Of a DNA stretch of 64,000 nt, positions 1 to 11,029 are shown piece after piece. The notes beneath the pieces were generated by a model. That model did not search any database. It had not been told where the DNA came from and worked only from the letters and a program-made list of their open reading frames with translations. This DNA is from Ceratotherium simum simum (taxonomy: Eukaryota > Chordata > Mammalia > Perissodactyla > Rhinocerotidae): contig NW_004454180.1 in assembly GCF_000283155.1 (NCBI RefSeq), positions 19,599,153 to 19,663,152 on the forward strand, read 5' to 3'. A program made the translations under genes and the position numbers. How positions within the stretch are numbered: position 1 is the first letter of the stretch; each line of letters begins with the position of its first letter.

Positions 1-396
1 TCAGAAACGGATAGATCATGTAGGAAAAAAGTGTAAGTACTGAAGATCTGAATATGATTAATAAGCTTGAGCTATTAAATAGATAATATATACAACTTTA
101 CACCCAGCAAAGAGTGAGAATAAAGTCTTTTAAAGCATTCACGTTTTGAGCCATAAAAGAAGCCTCGATAAAATCCAAAGGATCAATATCACAGAGATTA
201 TGCTCTTTAATCATAATGCAATCATGTTAGATATTAATATCAAAAGAATACCTTTAAAAATCCCATGTTTAAAAACTAAACATACTAAATAACTCGTGTT
301 AAAAATAAAGGAAATTAAGAAATACTTAGAGTTAAATGACAAAACACTACATTTTGTGTGACACAGTTAAAACTACACAGGAAAGTTAGAGCTTTA

Positions 397-703
397 GGGG
401 CCGGCCCCATGGCTTACTGGTTAAGTGTGCACGCTCCACTACCGGCGGCCCGGGTTCGGATCCTGGGCATGCACCGACGCACCGCTTGTCCGGCCATGCT
501 GAGGCGGCGTCCCACCTACAGCAACTAGAAGGATGTGCAACTAGAACATACAACTATCTACTGGGACTTTGAGGAGAAAAAGGAAAAAAAAAAGAGGAGG
601 ACTGGCAACAGACGTTAGCTCAGGGCCAGTCTTCCTCAGCAAAAAGAGGAGGATTGGCATGGATGTTAGCTCAGGGCTGATCTTCCTCACAACAACAACA
701 AAA
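397..703 (+). mobile_element. ERE SINE, type A long
   Basis: tRNA-like head with A box (GGCTTACTGGTTAAGTG) and B box (GGTTCGGATCC), then the type A body and two GATGTTAGCTCAGGG units. Target duplication 382-396 / 704-718 with one mismatch. Confidence 0.95.
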
Positions 704-1201
704 AAAGTTACAGCTTTAAATACATTTATCAAAAAACAAGAAGAGTTAATAATGCTATAAACCAGTGTTAGCTACATACATGAATAAATAAAAACAAGAA
801 TTAAGTATTAACTTCAAGAAGCCTAACAAAGAACATAGCAAACTAAAAGAAATAAAAGGGAAGAAAATGATAAAACGTAGAAATCAATGCAACAGATATC
901 AACAACAAAAAATACCAAAAAACATTAACAAAACTAAAAAGTAGTTTAAAAACAAACCAAATAGGCAGACCTCAAGCAAGATAACAAAAAATGCTATGGG
1001 AAAAAAAGTTGCCAATTTTAAAAATACAGAATGATAAGGGGAAAATAAGTACAGATAACAAGACTAAACAAAAACAAGAGAAAAAATTTAAAAGGCTATT
1101 AGGAATGACTTTATGGTAAGTACTTGAAAACCTAAATAAAAATGGAGAAATATTCAGAAGAATATAAAATGACAAAACTGGTACAAAAAAATTGAAAACT
1201 T

Positions 1202-1449
1202 GGGGCCGGCCCCATGGCCTAGTGGTTAAGTTCGGTGCGCTCCACTTCGGGGGCCCGGGTTCACTGGTTCGGATCCCTGGCGTAGACCCACACCACGCAT
1301 CAGCCATGCTGTGGTGGCAATCCACATACAAAACAGAGGAAGATTGGCATAGATGTTAGCTCAGGGTGACTCTTTCTCAGGCAAAAAGAGGAAGACTGGC
1401 AACAGATGTTAACTCAGGGTGAACGTTCCTCAACAACAACAACAACAAG
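1202..1449 (+). mobile_element. ERE SINE, type B (old)
   Basis: Head GGGGCCGGCCCCATGG, body with a CTGTGGTGGC segment and GATGTTAGCTCAGGG units, CAA-rich tail. Target duplication 1189-1201 / 1450-1462. Confidence 0.92.
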
Positions 1450-1999
1450 AAATTGAGAACTTAAATAGACCAAGAAGGATTGAAAAAATTAATTTGGTAA
1501 CTAAAGACTTCTCTTCCCCAAAAAACTAAGCCCAAGATGATTTTACAGGTAAATTCTAACCAACTTTCAAGGAAACTTTCAAGGAGTACTATTTTATATA
1601 AGTTATTTCTAAAATTAAAAAAAGAGGAAAAGCTGCCAGGTCATTTTATGAGGCTTGTATAATCTTAATTTCAAAATCAGGTAAAAGAAAATACAGGAAA
1701 TGAAAATTACAGCTCCATCTCTCTTGTTTTCATAGAAGAAAAAGATAAATAAAATATGAGGCATATGAATCCAACAGTGTATTTTTTTAAATACATAATT
1801 ATTAAACAAACATTTTCCTTAGAATGCAAGGGTGGTTCAACATCAGAAAAATCTATCATGTAACTAACCACAAAAATAGACTGTGAGAGAAAATGAGTAT
1901 CTCCATCAGTGCAGAAAATGCTTTGAATAAACCTAACACCTTTAATGATTTAAATTTTTTTTAAAAAGTCACAAACTAGGAATAGAAAGGAATCTTCTC

Positions 2000-2300
2000 A
2001 GGCCGGCCCCATGGCTTAGTGCTTAAGTGCACGTGCTCGCTACTGGCAGCCCAGGTTCGGATCCCGGGCACGCACCGACGCACCGCTTCTCCGGCCATGC
2101 TGAGGCCGCGTCCCACATACAGCAACTAAAAGGATGTGCAACTATGACATACAACTGTCTACTGGGGCTTTGGGGTGGGGGGAGGAGGAGGAGAATTGGC
2201 AATAGATGTTAGCTCAGAGCCGGTATTCCTCAGCAAGAAGAGGAGGATTAGCACGGATGTTAGCTCAGGGCTGATCTTCCTCACAAAAAAAAAAAAGAAC
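2000..2300 (+). mobile_element. ERE SINE, type A long
   Basis: Complete head, type A body, GATGTTAGCTCAG units and poly-A. Target duplication GGAATCTTCTC at 1989-1999, with GGAACCTTCTC at 2301. Confidence 0.94.
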
Positions 2301-2483
2301 GGAACCTTCTCTAATTTGATAATGGCTATATAGACCAAAAGCTTATAACAATTATTATACTTAATAGAGAAACCTTAGATGTAGTATTTGAGATTGTAAA
2401 AAGGTAAGGTTGATGCTGTCACCATTAATGCTTTACATACTACCATAAAAGAAAAAAATAACTTTAAAAAATGTAAGGATTGA

Positions 2484-2712
2484 GGGGCCGGCCCCGTGGC
2501 TTAACGGTTAAGTGCGTGCGCTCCGCTGCTGGCGCCCCGGGTTCGGATCCCAGGCACGCACCGACGCACCGCTTCTCCGGCCATGCTGAGGCCGCGTCCC
2601 ACATACAGCAACTAGAAGGATGTGCAGCTATGACATACAACTATCTACTGGGGCTTTGGGGGGAAAATAAATAAATAAATAAAATTATAAAAAAAAATAA
2701 AATAAAATAAAT
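2484..2712 (+). mobile_element. ERE SINE, type A short (left arm of an inverted pair)
   Basis: Full head and body ending in GGGGCTTTGGGG and an AAATA-rich tail. It is followed directly by an inverted partial copy; a single 18-base target duplication (2466-2483 / 2893-2910) brackets both. Confidence 0.95.
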
Positions 2713-2892
2713 AAAATTATTTTTTCCCGCACATCCTTCTAGTTGCTGTATGTGGGACGCGGCCTCAGCATGGCCAGAGAAGCGGTGCGTCGGTGCGCGC
2801 CTGGGATCCGAACCCGGGGCGCCAGCAGCAGAGCGCATGCACTTAACTGCTAAGCCACGGGGCCAGCCCCTTATTTATTTTATTTATTTAAA
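2713..2892 (-). mobile_element. ERE SINE, type A, 3'-truncated inverted copy
   Basis: The minus strand reads a full head and body down to GGATGTGC and then stops, lacking the usual ATGACATACAACTATC segment. It sits in the A-rich tail of the previous copy, forming an inverted repeat with it. Confidence 0.92.
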
Positions 2893-3083
2893 AAAAAATG
2901 TAAGGATTGAAAAGGAAGAGACAATGTCATTATTTTCAGAAATAATCTATAAAAACTAGCTTACTATTAGAACTATTAGAACTCTTACTAAGAGTTCAGC
3001 CAGATTAACAAACATAAGATCAACCTATAAAAGTCAATATCAGATGTTTACCCAAGCAATAACCAATTAGAAAATATCATAAA

Positions 3084-4035
3084 GGGAGAAAATATTTGCA
3101 AGTCACATATCTGATAAGGGATTAATATCCAAAATATACAGAGAACTCCAGAATTCAACAACAACAAAAAAACCTGATTCAAAAATGGGCAAAGGACTTC
3201 AATAGACATTTTTCCAAAGATATACAAATGACCAACACATGAAAAGATGATCAATATCACTAATCATCAGGGAAATACAAATCAAAACTATAATGAGATA
3301 TCACTTCACATCTACTGGGATGGCTACTATCAAAAAACTGAAAACAACAAGTGTTGGTGAGGCTGTGAAAAACTGGAACCCTTGTGCATTGTTGGTGGAA
3401 ATATAAAATGGAATAGCCCCTGTGGAAAAGAGTATCATAGTTCCTCAAAAAACTAAAAATAGAATTACTATATGATGCAGCAATTCCACGTTTGGATATA
3501 TACCCAAAAGAATTGAAGTAGGGTCTAGAACAGATATTTGTACACCCATGTTCACAGCAGCATTATTCACAATAGCTAAAACATGGAAGCAACCCAAATG
3601 TCCATCAAGAGACGAATGGATAAGCAAAATGTGGTATATACATACAATGGAATATTATTCAGCCTTACAAAGGAAGAAAATTCTGCAATATGCTCCAATA
3701 TGGAAATTTAAGGACATTATGCTAAATGAAATAAGTCTGTCACAAAATGACAAATACTGTATGATTCCACTTATATGAAGTACTTAGAGTAGTCAAAAAT
3801 CATAGACAGAAAGCATAACGGTGTTTGCCAGGAACTGGCGGGGAAAGGAGAATGAGGAGTTACTGTTTAATGGATATAGAGTTTCAGTTTTACAAGATGA
3901 AAAGAGTTATGCGGATGGATGGCAGTGATGATTGCACAACAATATGAACATATTTAATATTACTGACTGAACTGTATACTTAAAAATGGTTAAGACGGTA
4001 ATTATGTGTATTTTACCACAATAATACACTATATC
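3084..4035 (+). mobile_element. 5'-truncated L1 inside the older L1
   Basis: Starts near GGGAGAAAATATTTGCAAG, contains GGGCAAAGGACTTCAATAG and AATGGAATATTATTCAGCC, and ends in an L1 3' UTR. The surrounding L1 is in the middle of its reverse-transcriptase region on both sides, so this is an insertion. A clear target duplication was not found. Confidence 0.75.
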
Positions 4036-4267
4036 TCATATAATATATACAAAATTAAAAAGTCAAGATGCCATTCACAGTAGGAACACAAACTATAAAA
4101 TAGTAGCTAAGAATTGTATACTCTTGGTTAACTTAAAAATTCTACAGAGAAAACTTCAAAACTTGAATAAAGGATACATGGAAATATTCCATGTCAATTC
4201 TTTCCCAAATTAATCTACACATTCAATACACAATCCCATTAAGTATTCCAGTTATTTTCTGTTTGTT

Positions 4268-4505
4268 TTTTTTTTTTAAAGAATTATTTCTTTTTTCTTT
4301 TAATTTTATTTATTTATTTATTTTTTTCCCCCAAAGCCCCAGTAGATAGTTGTATGTCATGGTTGCACATCCTCCTAGCTGCTGTATGTGGGACACGGCC
4401 TCAGCATGGCCGGAGAAGCGGTGCGTCAGTGCGCACCCGGGATCCGAACCCGGGTCGCCAGCAGCAGAGCGCACGTACTTAACCGCTAAGCCACAGAGCC
4501 GGCCC
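4268..4505 (-). mobile_element. ERE SINE, type A short
   Basis: Reverse-orientation copy with a poly-T/AT-rich left end and head GGGCCGGCTCTGTGGC. Target duplication TCTGTTTGTTT on both sides. Inserted in the old L1. Confidence 0.93.
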
Positions 4506-4917
4506 ATCTGTTTGTTTAATTCAATAAACATTCTAAAATTTCTATGGAAGAAAAGAGACTAAGACAACCTTGGGGGTGTGGGGGTGGGGATAAGGGGCAG
4601 GAGATAACACTGTCCTACCAAACAACAAAATGTAAATAACAGCACTATGATGTGATACTAGCTTGAGAACAGACAACAAAACGGAATAGAGAACTCAGTA
4701 CTATACAAGAATTTAACATATCATAAAGGAATTTTATGAATATTAAAGGAAAACATCTTGGGAAAAAGAGACTGTTTGGAAATGGCACTGGGAAAACTAG
4801 TTCTCTATAAGGAGATAACACTGGGTCCCTGCAGAAAGAACCTACACGAATATCTTCAAGACGGATTAAAGACCTAAACATGAAAGGTGAAACAATGAAG
4901 TTAAAGAACTTCAATCA

Positions 4918-5220
4918 GGGCCGGCCCCATGGCTTAGTGGTTAAGCGTGTGCACTCCGCTACCGGCGGCCCGGTTTGGATCCCAGGCACGCACTGACGCA
5001 CCGCTTCTCCAGCCATGCTGAGGCAGCATCCCACATACAGCAACTAGAAGGATGTGCAACTACGACATACAACTATCTACTGGGGCTTTGGGGAAAAAAA
5101 AAGGAGGAGGATTGGCAATAGATGTTAGCTTAGAGCCGGTCTTCCTCAGCAAAAAGAGGAGGATTACCATGGATGTTAGCTCAGGGCTGATTGTCCTCAC
5201 AAAAAAAAAAAAAAAAAAAA
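4918..5220 (+). mobile_element. ERE SINE, type A long
   Basis: Complete; the B box is slightly damaged (GGTTTGGATCC). Target duplication CTTCAATCA at 4909-4917 and just after the poly-A at about 5222. Confidence 0.94.
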
Positions 5221-5593
5221 CCTTCAATCAAAAAAACACAAATTGTAAGGTAAAAAATTTATCAAATTTAAATTTCTCTTCACTCAAAGAGATTATGATA
5301 GTTCATATACAAAGAACTCCTCCTATAAGTTAACAAGAAAACAAAACAGTAAACACATTCCAAAAATATATCAATAGGCACTTTATTAAAGAGGAAACAC
5401 AATAATAAGCATGTGAAGAGATGCTCAAACCAATTATCACCAGAGAAGGACAAAATTTTTAAAAAGTGAGATATTTTATACTTATTAGATTGGCAAAAAT
5501 AAGAAAGCTGCACATTGTCAAGCGTTGGCTGGAATGCAAAAACAAAGAGAACACCATGCACTGCTAGTTAAAAGTATAATTTCTTCCCTACTC

Positions 5594-5818
5594 GGGCTGG
5601 CCCTGTGGCTTAGTGGTTAAGTGTGCGCACTCCGCTGCTAGCGGCCCGGGTTCGGATCCTGGGCATGCACCGTCGCACCGCTTCTCCGGCCATGCTGAGG
5701 CCGCGTCCCACATACAGCAACTAGAAGGATGTGCAGCTATGATATACAACTATCTACTGGGGCTTTGGGGGGAAATAAATAAATAAATAAAATCTTTAAA
5801 AAAAAAATAAAATAAATA
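5594..5818 (+). mobile_element. ERE SINE, type A short
   Basis: Complete short copy with an exact 18-base target duplication, 5576-5593 / 5819-5836, so relatively young. Confidence 0.96.
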
Positions 5819-6162
5819 ATAATTTCTTCCCTACTCTATTCTACCCTATTCCCTATGCTATTCTAGAGAACAATCCTACACTATTTAGTCAAATTCGGTA
5901 TACATTCCCTATGATCCAGCAATTCTGCTACCGGATCTATAGTCCAAAGAAATTCTCATAAAGGAACATACCGGGACCCATTCCTGGATGTTCACTATAG
6001 CACTGATGGTCACAAGTGAAGATGGAGACAACCTGGGTGGTCATTACTGAGAATGGACAGGTAAATTGTGATGGAAGCACAGCACATAATACTAAGGAAC
6101 AGTAATAAGCAATTAGGTGTACATATAGCAACATGGATGGATCTTTAAAATATACTGCTTGG

Positions 6163-6479
6163 GGCTGGCCCCGTGGCTTAGCAGTTAAGTGCGCGCACTG
6201 TGCTACTGGCAGCCCGGGGTTCGGATCCTGGGCATGCACCGACGCACTGCTTCTCCGGCCATGCTGAGGCCATGTCCCACAACTAGAAGGATGTGCAACT
6301 ACGACATAACAACTATCTACTGGGGTTTTGGGGGGAAAAAAAAAAAGGAAGAGGAGGATTGGCAATAAATGTTAGCTCAGAGCCGGTCTTCCTCAGCAAA
6401 AAGAGGAGGATTAGCACGGATGTTAGCTCAGGGCTGATCTTCCTCACAAAAAAAAAAAAGAAAGAAAGAAATAAAAAAT
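6163..6479 (+). mobile_element. ERE SINE, type A long
   Basis: Complete except for a missing piece of the CCCACATACAGC segment. Target duplication AAATATACTGCTTGG, about 6148-6162 / 6481-6495. Confidence 0.94.
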
Positions 6480-6898
6480 AAAATATACTGCTTGGTAGGA
6501 AAAAATAGAATGAAAAAACAATACCTAAATTACATAAAGTAAAAAACATGTACACAGAACAAGAGACATTCTGCAGGAACAAGTACAAATAAAAAGGTAC
6601 CTGCCTGTGGTAGGAGGAGAAAAATGAAAGCACAGTATGGGGATAAAAGGAAGGAAGGAACACGAGAGGCAGTTTGCACAGACCAATGACAGCAGTGGGC
6701 TATAAACTCAGAATTATGATTAACTTAACCTCCTGCATCTAGGATCCAAAAAGAAAATGTTTGTGGACGGATAAAGTAATCAGCAGAAATTTGAAAATAA
6801 TTCAGAAATGATAATAATATATAATAGAATTAAAATATAAAAGTTAAAGACTAAGACTTGCTTTGGAAGAGAGAATCCTTATACTCAAAACAAGTCCT

Positions 6899-7141
6899 GG
6901 GGCCGGCCTGGTGGCGCAGCGGTTAAGTGCGTGCGCACACTGCTTTGGCAGCCTGGGGTCCGCAGTTTCGGATCCTGGGTGCGCACTGACGCACCGCTTG
7001 TCAAGCCCTGCTGTGGCGGTGTCCCATATAAAGTAGAGGAAGATGGGCACAGATGGTAGCTCAGGGCCAATCTTTCTCAGCAAAAAAGAGGAGGCCTGGC
7101 ATCAGATGTTAGCTCAGGGCTGATCTTCCTCACAAAAAAAA
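6899..7141 (+). mobile_element. ERE SINE, type B
   Basis: Head GGCCGGCCTGGTGGCGCAGCG and body with CTGTGGCGGTGTCCCATATA. Target duplication AACAAGTCCTG / AACAAGTCCCG. Confidence 0.93.
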
Positions 7142-7149
7142 AAAACAAG

Positions 7150-8310
7150 TCCCGATAGCAGGCCTTAAATAAATACTGCTTGAAAATGTTTCTGAAGTGC
7201 TGAAAACAGTTCCTACATAAATCACCTACTTAATATGGTTTTCCTTATTCCTGAGACAGCTGAGCTTTCCATCTTAACTCAATTGTCTTTTTCTCAAATA
7301 TCAAATAGTATAGAATATCCAAAAGTATAGATTTTTAAAGAGAAAAGAAAAATCAGCAATAGTACAGTAAACATCTCACCCACCATTCGCCCCTGCCCTG
7401 ACAGAGGCAAGGGTGAGCTTGGAAGAGAAAAGCAGGCCACCTGTCTTAGAAAGCAAGGAGACAGAGAATGGGTCTTCTCATTCCCAGTACTCACCTGTCC
7501 CAACCTCTCAGGATTGTGTCAAAGAACCCGGCATCAACTAACCACGCCTAAAATTGCTGCCAATGCCTGGAAGTCCTAGCTAGCCAGATCTGTCCTCATT
7601 TATACTTATACTGAAGTGGACAAATGCCACCAGGTGGCAGCAAACCACAGTCAGGACCAGGTCAAATTCAGATCAAGCAGCTAGATCCCTGTAACTCCAA
7701 GCCAACTAGAAATAACGGCAAGCTCATATTACATGTGATTAAATTTTTGAACTCCATCTATCTCATTATGGTGGAGTTTTACTCATCAACAACCAGATAA
7801 TCATCCTGAACATTCTGGACGGAATTCTGGAACCTTCCAGATTTAGATCATATTTTAATACTTTAATATACTGATATATATTAATATAAAATTAACCACT
7901 ATCATTTATGCCAATGTAATATGCATGCACATAAAATGCACATTTTATCTGAATGCATACCATCATTACCCACTGAATAAAATAGGAAACTGAATCCATG
8001 TAGACATAAATAAATTGAAAGTTGGGTAGGATTGAATGTTTATGTAGTTTCAAAAAAGTTCCCCACAAAATACGTATTAACTACAAAGAGAAAGAGTAAC
8101 TTTTTGGAACCCTGGCAGACATCTCCCAAGTGACCAAAGTTGACATCATCAGTAATGAGACAAATTAACATCATGTGCCACCTAAAATAAACATGAGAAA
8201 ATTTCACTAACGCAAATTGAGGGACATTCTACAAAATAAGTGTCCTATAACCATCAAACCTATCAAGGGCATGAAAGTCTGAAAAGACTAGGAATGATTA
8301 GTCTAAAAGA
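7150..8310. other. Unassigned intronic DNA
   Basis: No gene or clear repeat recognised apart from the CTCF-type motif at 7627-7640; AT-rich from about 7730. Confidence 0.5.
7627..7640 (+). promoter_or_regulatory. CTCF-type core motif
   Basis: CCACCAGGTGGCAG fits the CTCF core CCASYAGRKGGCRS at every position and lies in a stretch not assigned to a repeat. Binding cannot be shown from sequence. Confidence 0.55.
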
Positions 8311-8317
8311 GATTATA

Positions 8318-8618
8318 GGGCCAGCCCCGTGGCTTAGCGGTTAAGTGCGCACGCTCCGCTACTGGCGACCCGGGTTCGGATCCCGGGCGCGCACAGACGC
8401 ACCGCTTCTCCGGCCATGCTGAGGCTGCATCCCACATACAGCAACTAGAAGGATGTGCAACTATGACATACAACTATCTACTGGGTCTTTGGGGGAAAAA
8501 AAGGAGGAGGATTGGCAATAGATGTTAGCTCAGAGCCAGTCTTCCTCAGCACAAAGAGGAGGATTAGCATGGATGTTAGCTCAGGGCTGATCTTCCTCAT
8601 AAAAAAAAAAAAAAAAAG
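8318..8618 (+). mobile_element. ERE SINE, type A long
   Basis: Complete copy with near-perfect A and B boxes. Target duplication AGAGATTATAG on both sides. Confidence 0.95.
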
Positions 8619-8939
8619 AGAGAGATTATAGAGACAGGACAACAAAGCAACACATGATTCTGAATCAGATCCTTCTGCTACAAAGAACAATATTAAGACA
8701 ATTGGCAAAAAAGAATGGGGCTTGAGGATTAGGTGGTATTAACGTTTCAATGTTAATTTCCTGATTGTTGACAGTTATATTATGATTATGTAGAATAATC
8801 TTGCTTGTAGGAAATAAACTCTAAAATCTTCAGAGGAATGGTGGAACATCAGAGATTGACAACTTATTCTTAAATGGTTCAGGAAGAAAGTTTTTTGAGC
8901 TTTTCTCTATGTTTGTAATTGTTAAAAAAAATTTTTTAG

Positions 8940-9191
8940 GGGCCAACCCAATGGCATAGTGGTTAAATTTGTGCACTCCACTTTGGTGGCCTGGGGTTCA
9001 CAGGTTCAGATCCTGGGCACAGACCTACGCACCGTTCATCAAGCCATGATGTGGTGGCGTCCCACATACAAAATAGAGGAAGACTGGCACAGATGTTAGC
9101 TCAGCAACAATCTTCCTCAAGCAAAAAGAGGAAGATTGGCAACAGACGTTAGCTCAGGGCCAGTCTTCCTCACCAAAAAAAAAAAAAAAAA
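8940..9191 (+). mobile_element. ERE SINE, type B (old)
   Basis: Diverged head GGGGCCAACCCAATGGC, body with ATGTGGTGGCGTCCCACATA and two GTTAGCTCAG units; poly-A end. Flanked by A6T6-like target copies. Confidence 0.88.
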
Positions 9192-9199
9192 ATTTTTTA

Positions 9200-10365
9200 A
9201 ATCATTTTTAAAAGAGTATCTACCAAAGGATATTCATAAACATATTAGAATGGCTGCCTAAGGGATAGGAGGGGAAGAGAAGTGGGAATGGGAATAAAAA
9301 GAAATGGATACATATATACATACCAACCAACCAACAAACCAGAAAAGGTCTCGTATGGGCAAAATAATGATAAAGAGCCGTGAATTGAGAAGTATAATTT
9401 AATTATTAACTCAATCCAAAAAAATCGGTTTAAATAAATATTGACATATGTGACAGAATCTGGGGGTAGAGCTCACCTCAGAAGTGGCTTTATGCTGGAG
9501 GTAACCACGAGAGGTAACCAAAAACTCACTTTCGCTCCATTTCTGAAACAGGTGAAAGAGGTTGCTTTTGGGTACTGGGGAGTGGTAAGGAACTAGTGTT
9601 TCTTATTATAAGCTTGATATATCCATCTGAATTATTTTTATAAATGAAAATTAAATTTAATCAAAAGGAAAGAAGCAAGTGTCAAATCAGTAATGTGAAG
9701 GTAGTAAGGAATCTGGACTGGCAGGATTTGAAGGGGCAGGCAAATTTTAAGACGCTAAGAGTAAGCCAGAGCCAGGAATCCAGATAAGCAGGTCAGTTAC
9801 GTCATCAGCCCTCAGGACAGAGATGAAACTTGTTATTGCAAAAGGCATCTAAACCATGAGTTCAGTAGTTCCTGTGTCCAGCTGATATCAGGGCACAGCT
9901 GGTCTAGTATCATGAGATAAAGAGTCAATACAGGTTAACTGAGAAATGAAGTAACTATGACAGCCTCGTTACCAGTTTCTGCAGTAACTGTCCTTGCAGC
10001 TATTGCCACTTTCAACACCCACAAAATCAGTACATCCCTAACTCCCAGGAACAATTCTGACTGGATTACTATTTATAGCCCTCGATCCTCAGACTCAGTT
10101 GAATCCCGAATGTTCTAATTACTGGACTCCAACCTCGTTCCTCCAGCCCAAATGCCAACATGTGCCCCAACTCTAATTCTGAAGTTCTTGTTCTAAAAGT
10201 ATATTCGGTTTCTCCTTGCCATAGCCAATGTATTCCTGAAGGCTGTACTCTGTTCCAAACTCCAGTAGCAGGGATCTATCTGGTCCTCTTACCAGACAAC
10301 CTCCTGACAAGCCTCTCTATCTGAACATCCTAGTATCAGGGCAAAACACAGTTAAGGCAGACAGA
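9200..10365. other. Unassigned intronic DNA
   Basis: No gene seen. The 9200-9660 part may be a weak LINE remnant; nothing definite. Confidence 0.4.
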
Positions 10366-10369
10366 CTTA

Positions 10370-10770
10370 ATAAGCTACAGAACCAGGAATGCAAACTAAT
10401 CTGTGTAAACTCCCTGTGAGCCTTAGTTTCCCCACAAATATAGAACTGGTTCAGTGACACTTACCTCACGGGGTTGCTATAAGAAATACAAGATAGCAGC
10501 AGCAGCTCTCACTTACTGAGTGCTTACTATGTGCCAAGAACTGTTCTAAATTCTTTACATACAGTAACTCACTTAATTCTTAAAACAACCCAATGACGTA
10601 TTATCAAACCGAAATTACAAAGAGGAAAATGAACAGAAAGTTTTAGAAACTTGCATAAGATCACACAGCTAGTAACTGATGGAGTCTGGATATTACAAAT
10701 ATATACATATTACCCCTGGCACAGGGCAGGGCACACATGTTAATCACTCAATAAACAGTAGCTATTATTA
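10370..10770 (+). mobile_element. MIR SINE (+) interrupted by a second MIR
   Basis: 10370-10495 reads as plus-strand MIR (GAGCCTTAGTTTCCCCAC) and 10705-10770 continues it (CTCAATAAACAGTAGC). The intervening 10499-10690 is a MIR in the opposite direction. Confidence 0.7.
10499..10690 (-). mobile_element. MIR SINE (-)
   Basis: Contains TACTGAGTGCTTACTATGTG and GATCACACAGCTAGTAACTG, the antisense MIR pattern. Confidence 0.8.
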
Positions 10771-10957
10771 TCTTTGTAATTCTCTACTGAGTTAGACAAT
10801 TTTCTCATCTTAGATTAGACTCCTTTTGGCCTGAAAATTGCCTGGCCCATTTAGACTGGACTGTTTTCCTACATGTGTGAGGCTGGCTCAGTTCCAGCCA
10901 GTCTTATTTCAACCAAGTGGGCAAGTCTAGACCCTTCTCCATCTTCCTTAACTGGTT

Positions 10958-10999
10958 CTAAATAATAACCACACACTACTAAATAATAACCATACACCA
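10958..10999 (+). repeat. 21-base tandem duplication
   Basis: CTAAATAATAACCACACACTA is followed at once by a second copy with about two differences. Confidence 0.8.
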
Positions 11000-11029
11000 C
11001 TAGGTCACAATATTTAGCAAATGGTTAAA

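Larger units (their letters stand above)
1..6850 (+). mobile_element. Old L1 LINE, ORF2 to 3' region, split by later insertions
   Basis: Segments 1-396, 704-1201, 1450-1999, 2301-2483, 2893-3083, about 4036-4267, 4506-4917, 5221-5593, 5819-6160 and 6480-6850 follow each other in L1 ORF2 order (end of the endonuclease part, reverse transcriptase, C-terminal part, 3' UTR-like). Examples are AAGGGTGGTTCAACATCAG at about 1829 and TATGATCCAGCAATTCTGC at about 5909. All frames are broken. The copy begins left of the window. Borders are approximate. Confidence 0.8.

Noticed and set aside
401..470. tRNA gene call from the A and B boxes of SINE heads
   Set aside because: The heads are tRNA-derived but lack a proper acceptor stem and are part of retroposons.
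2480..2674. Recurrent frames reading SAAGAPGSDPRHAPTHRFSG-like peptides at many positions
   Set aside because: These are translations of ERE SINEs, which are non-coding.
3548..3778. Conserved-looking peptide with MEYYSALQRKK
   Set aside because: It is the C-terminal end of L1 ORF2, not a host gene.
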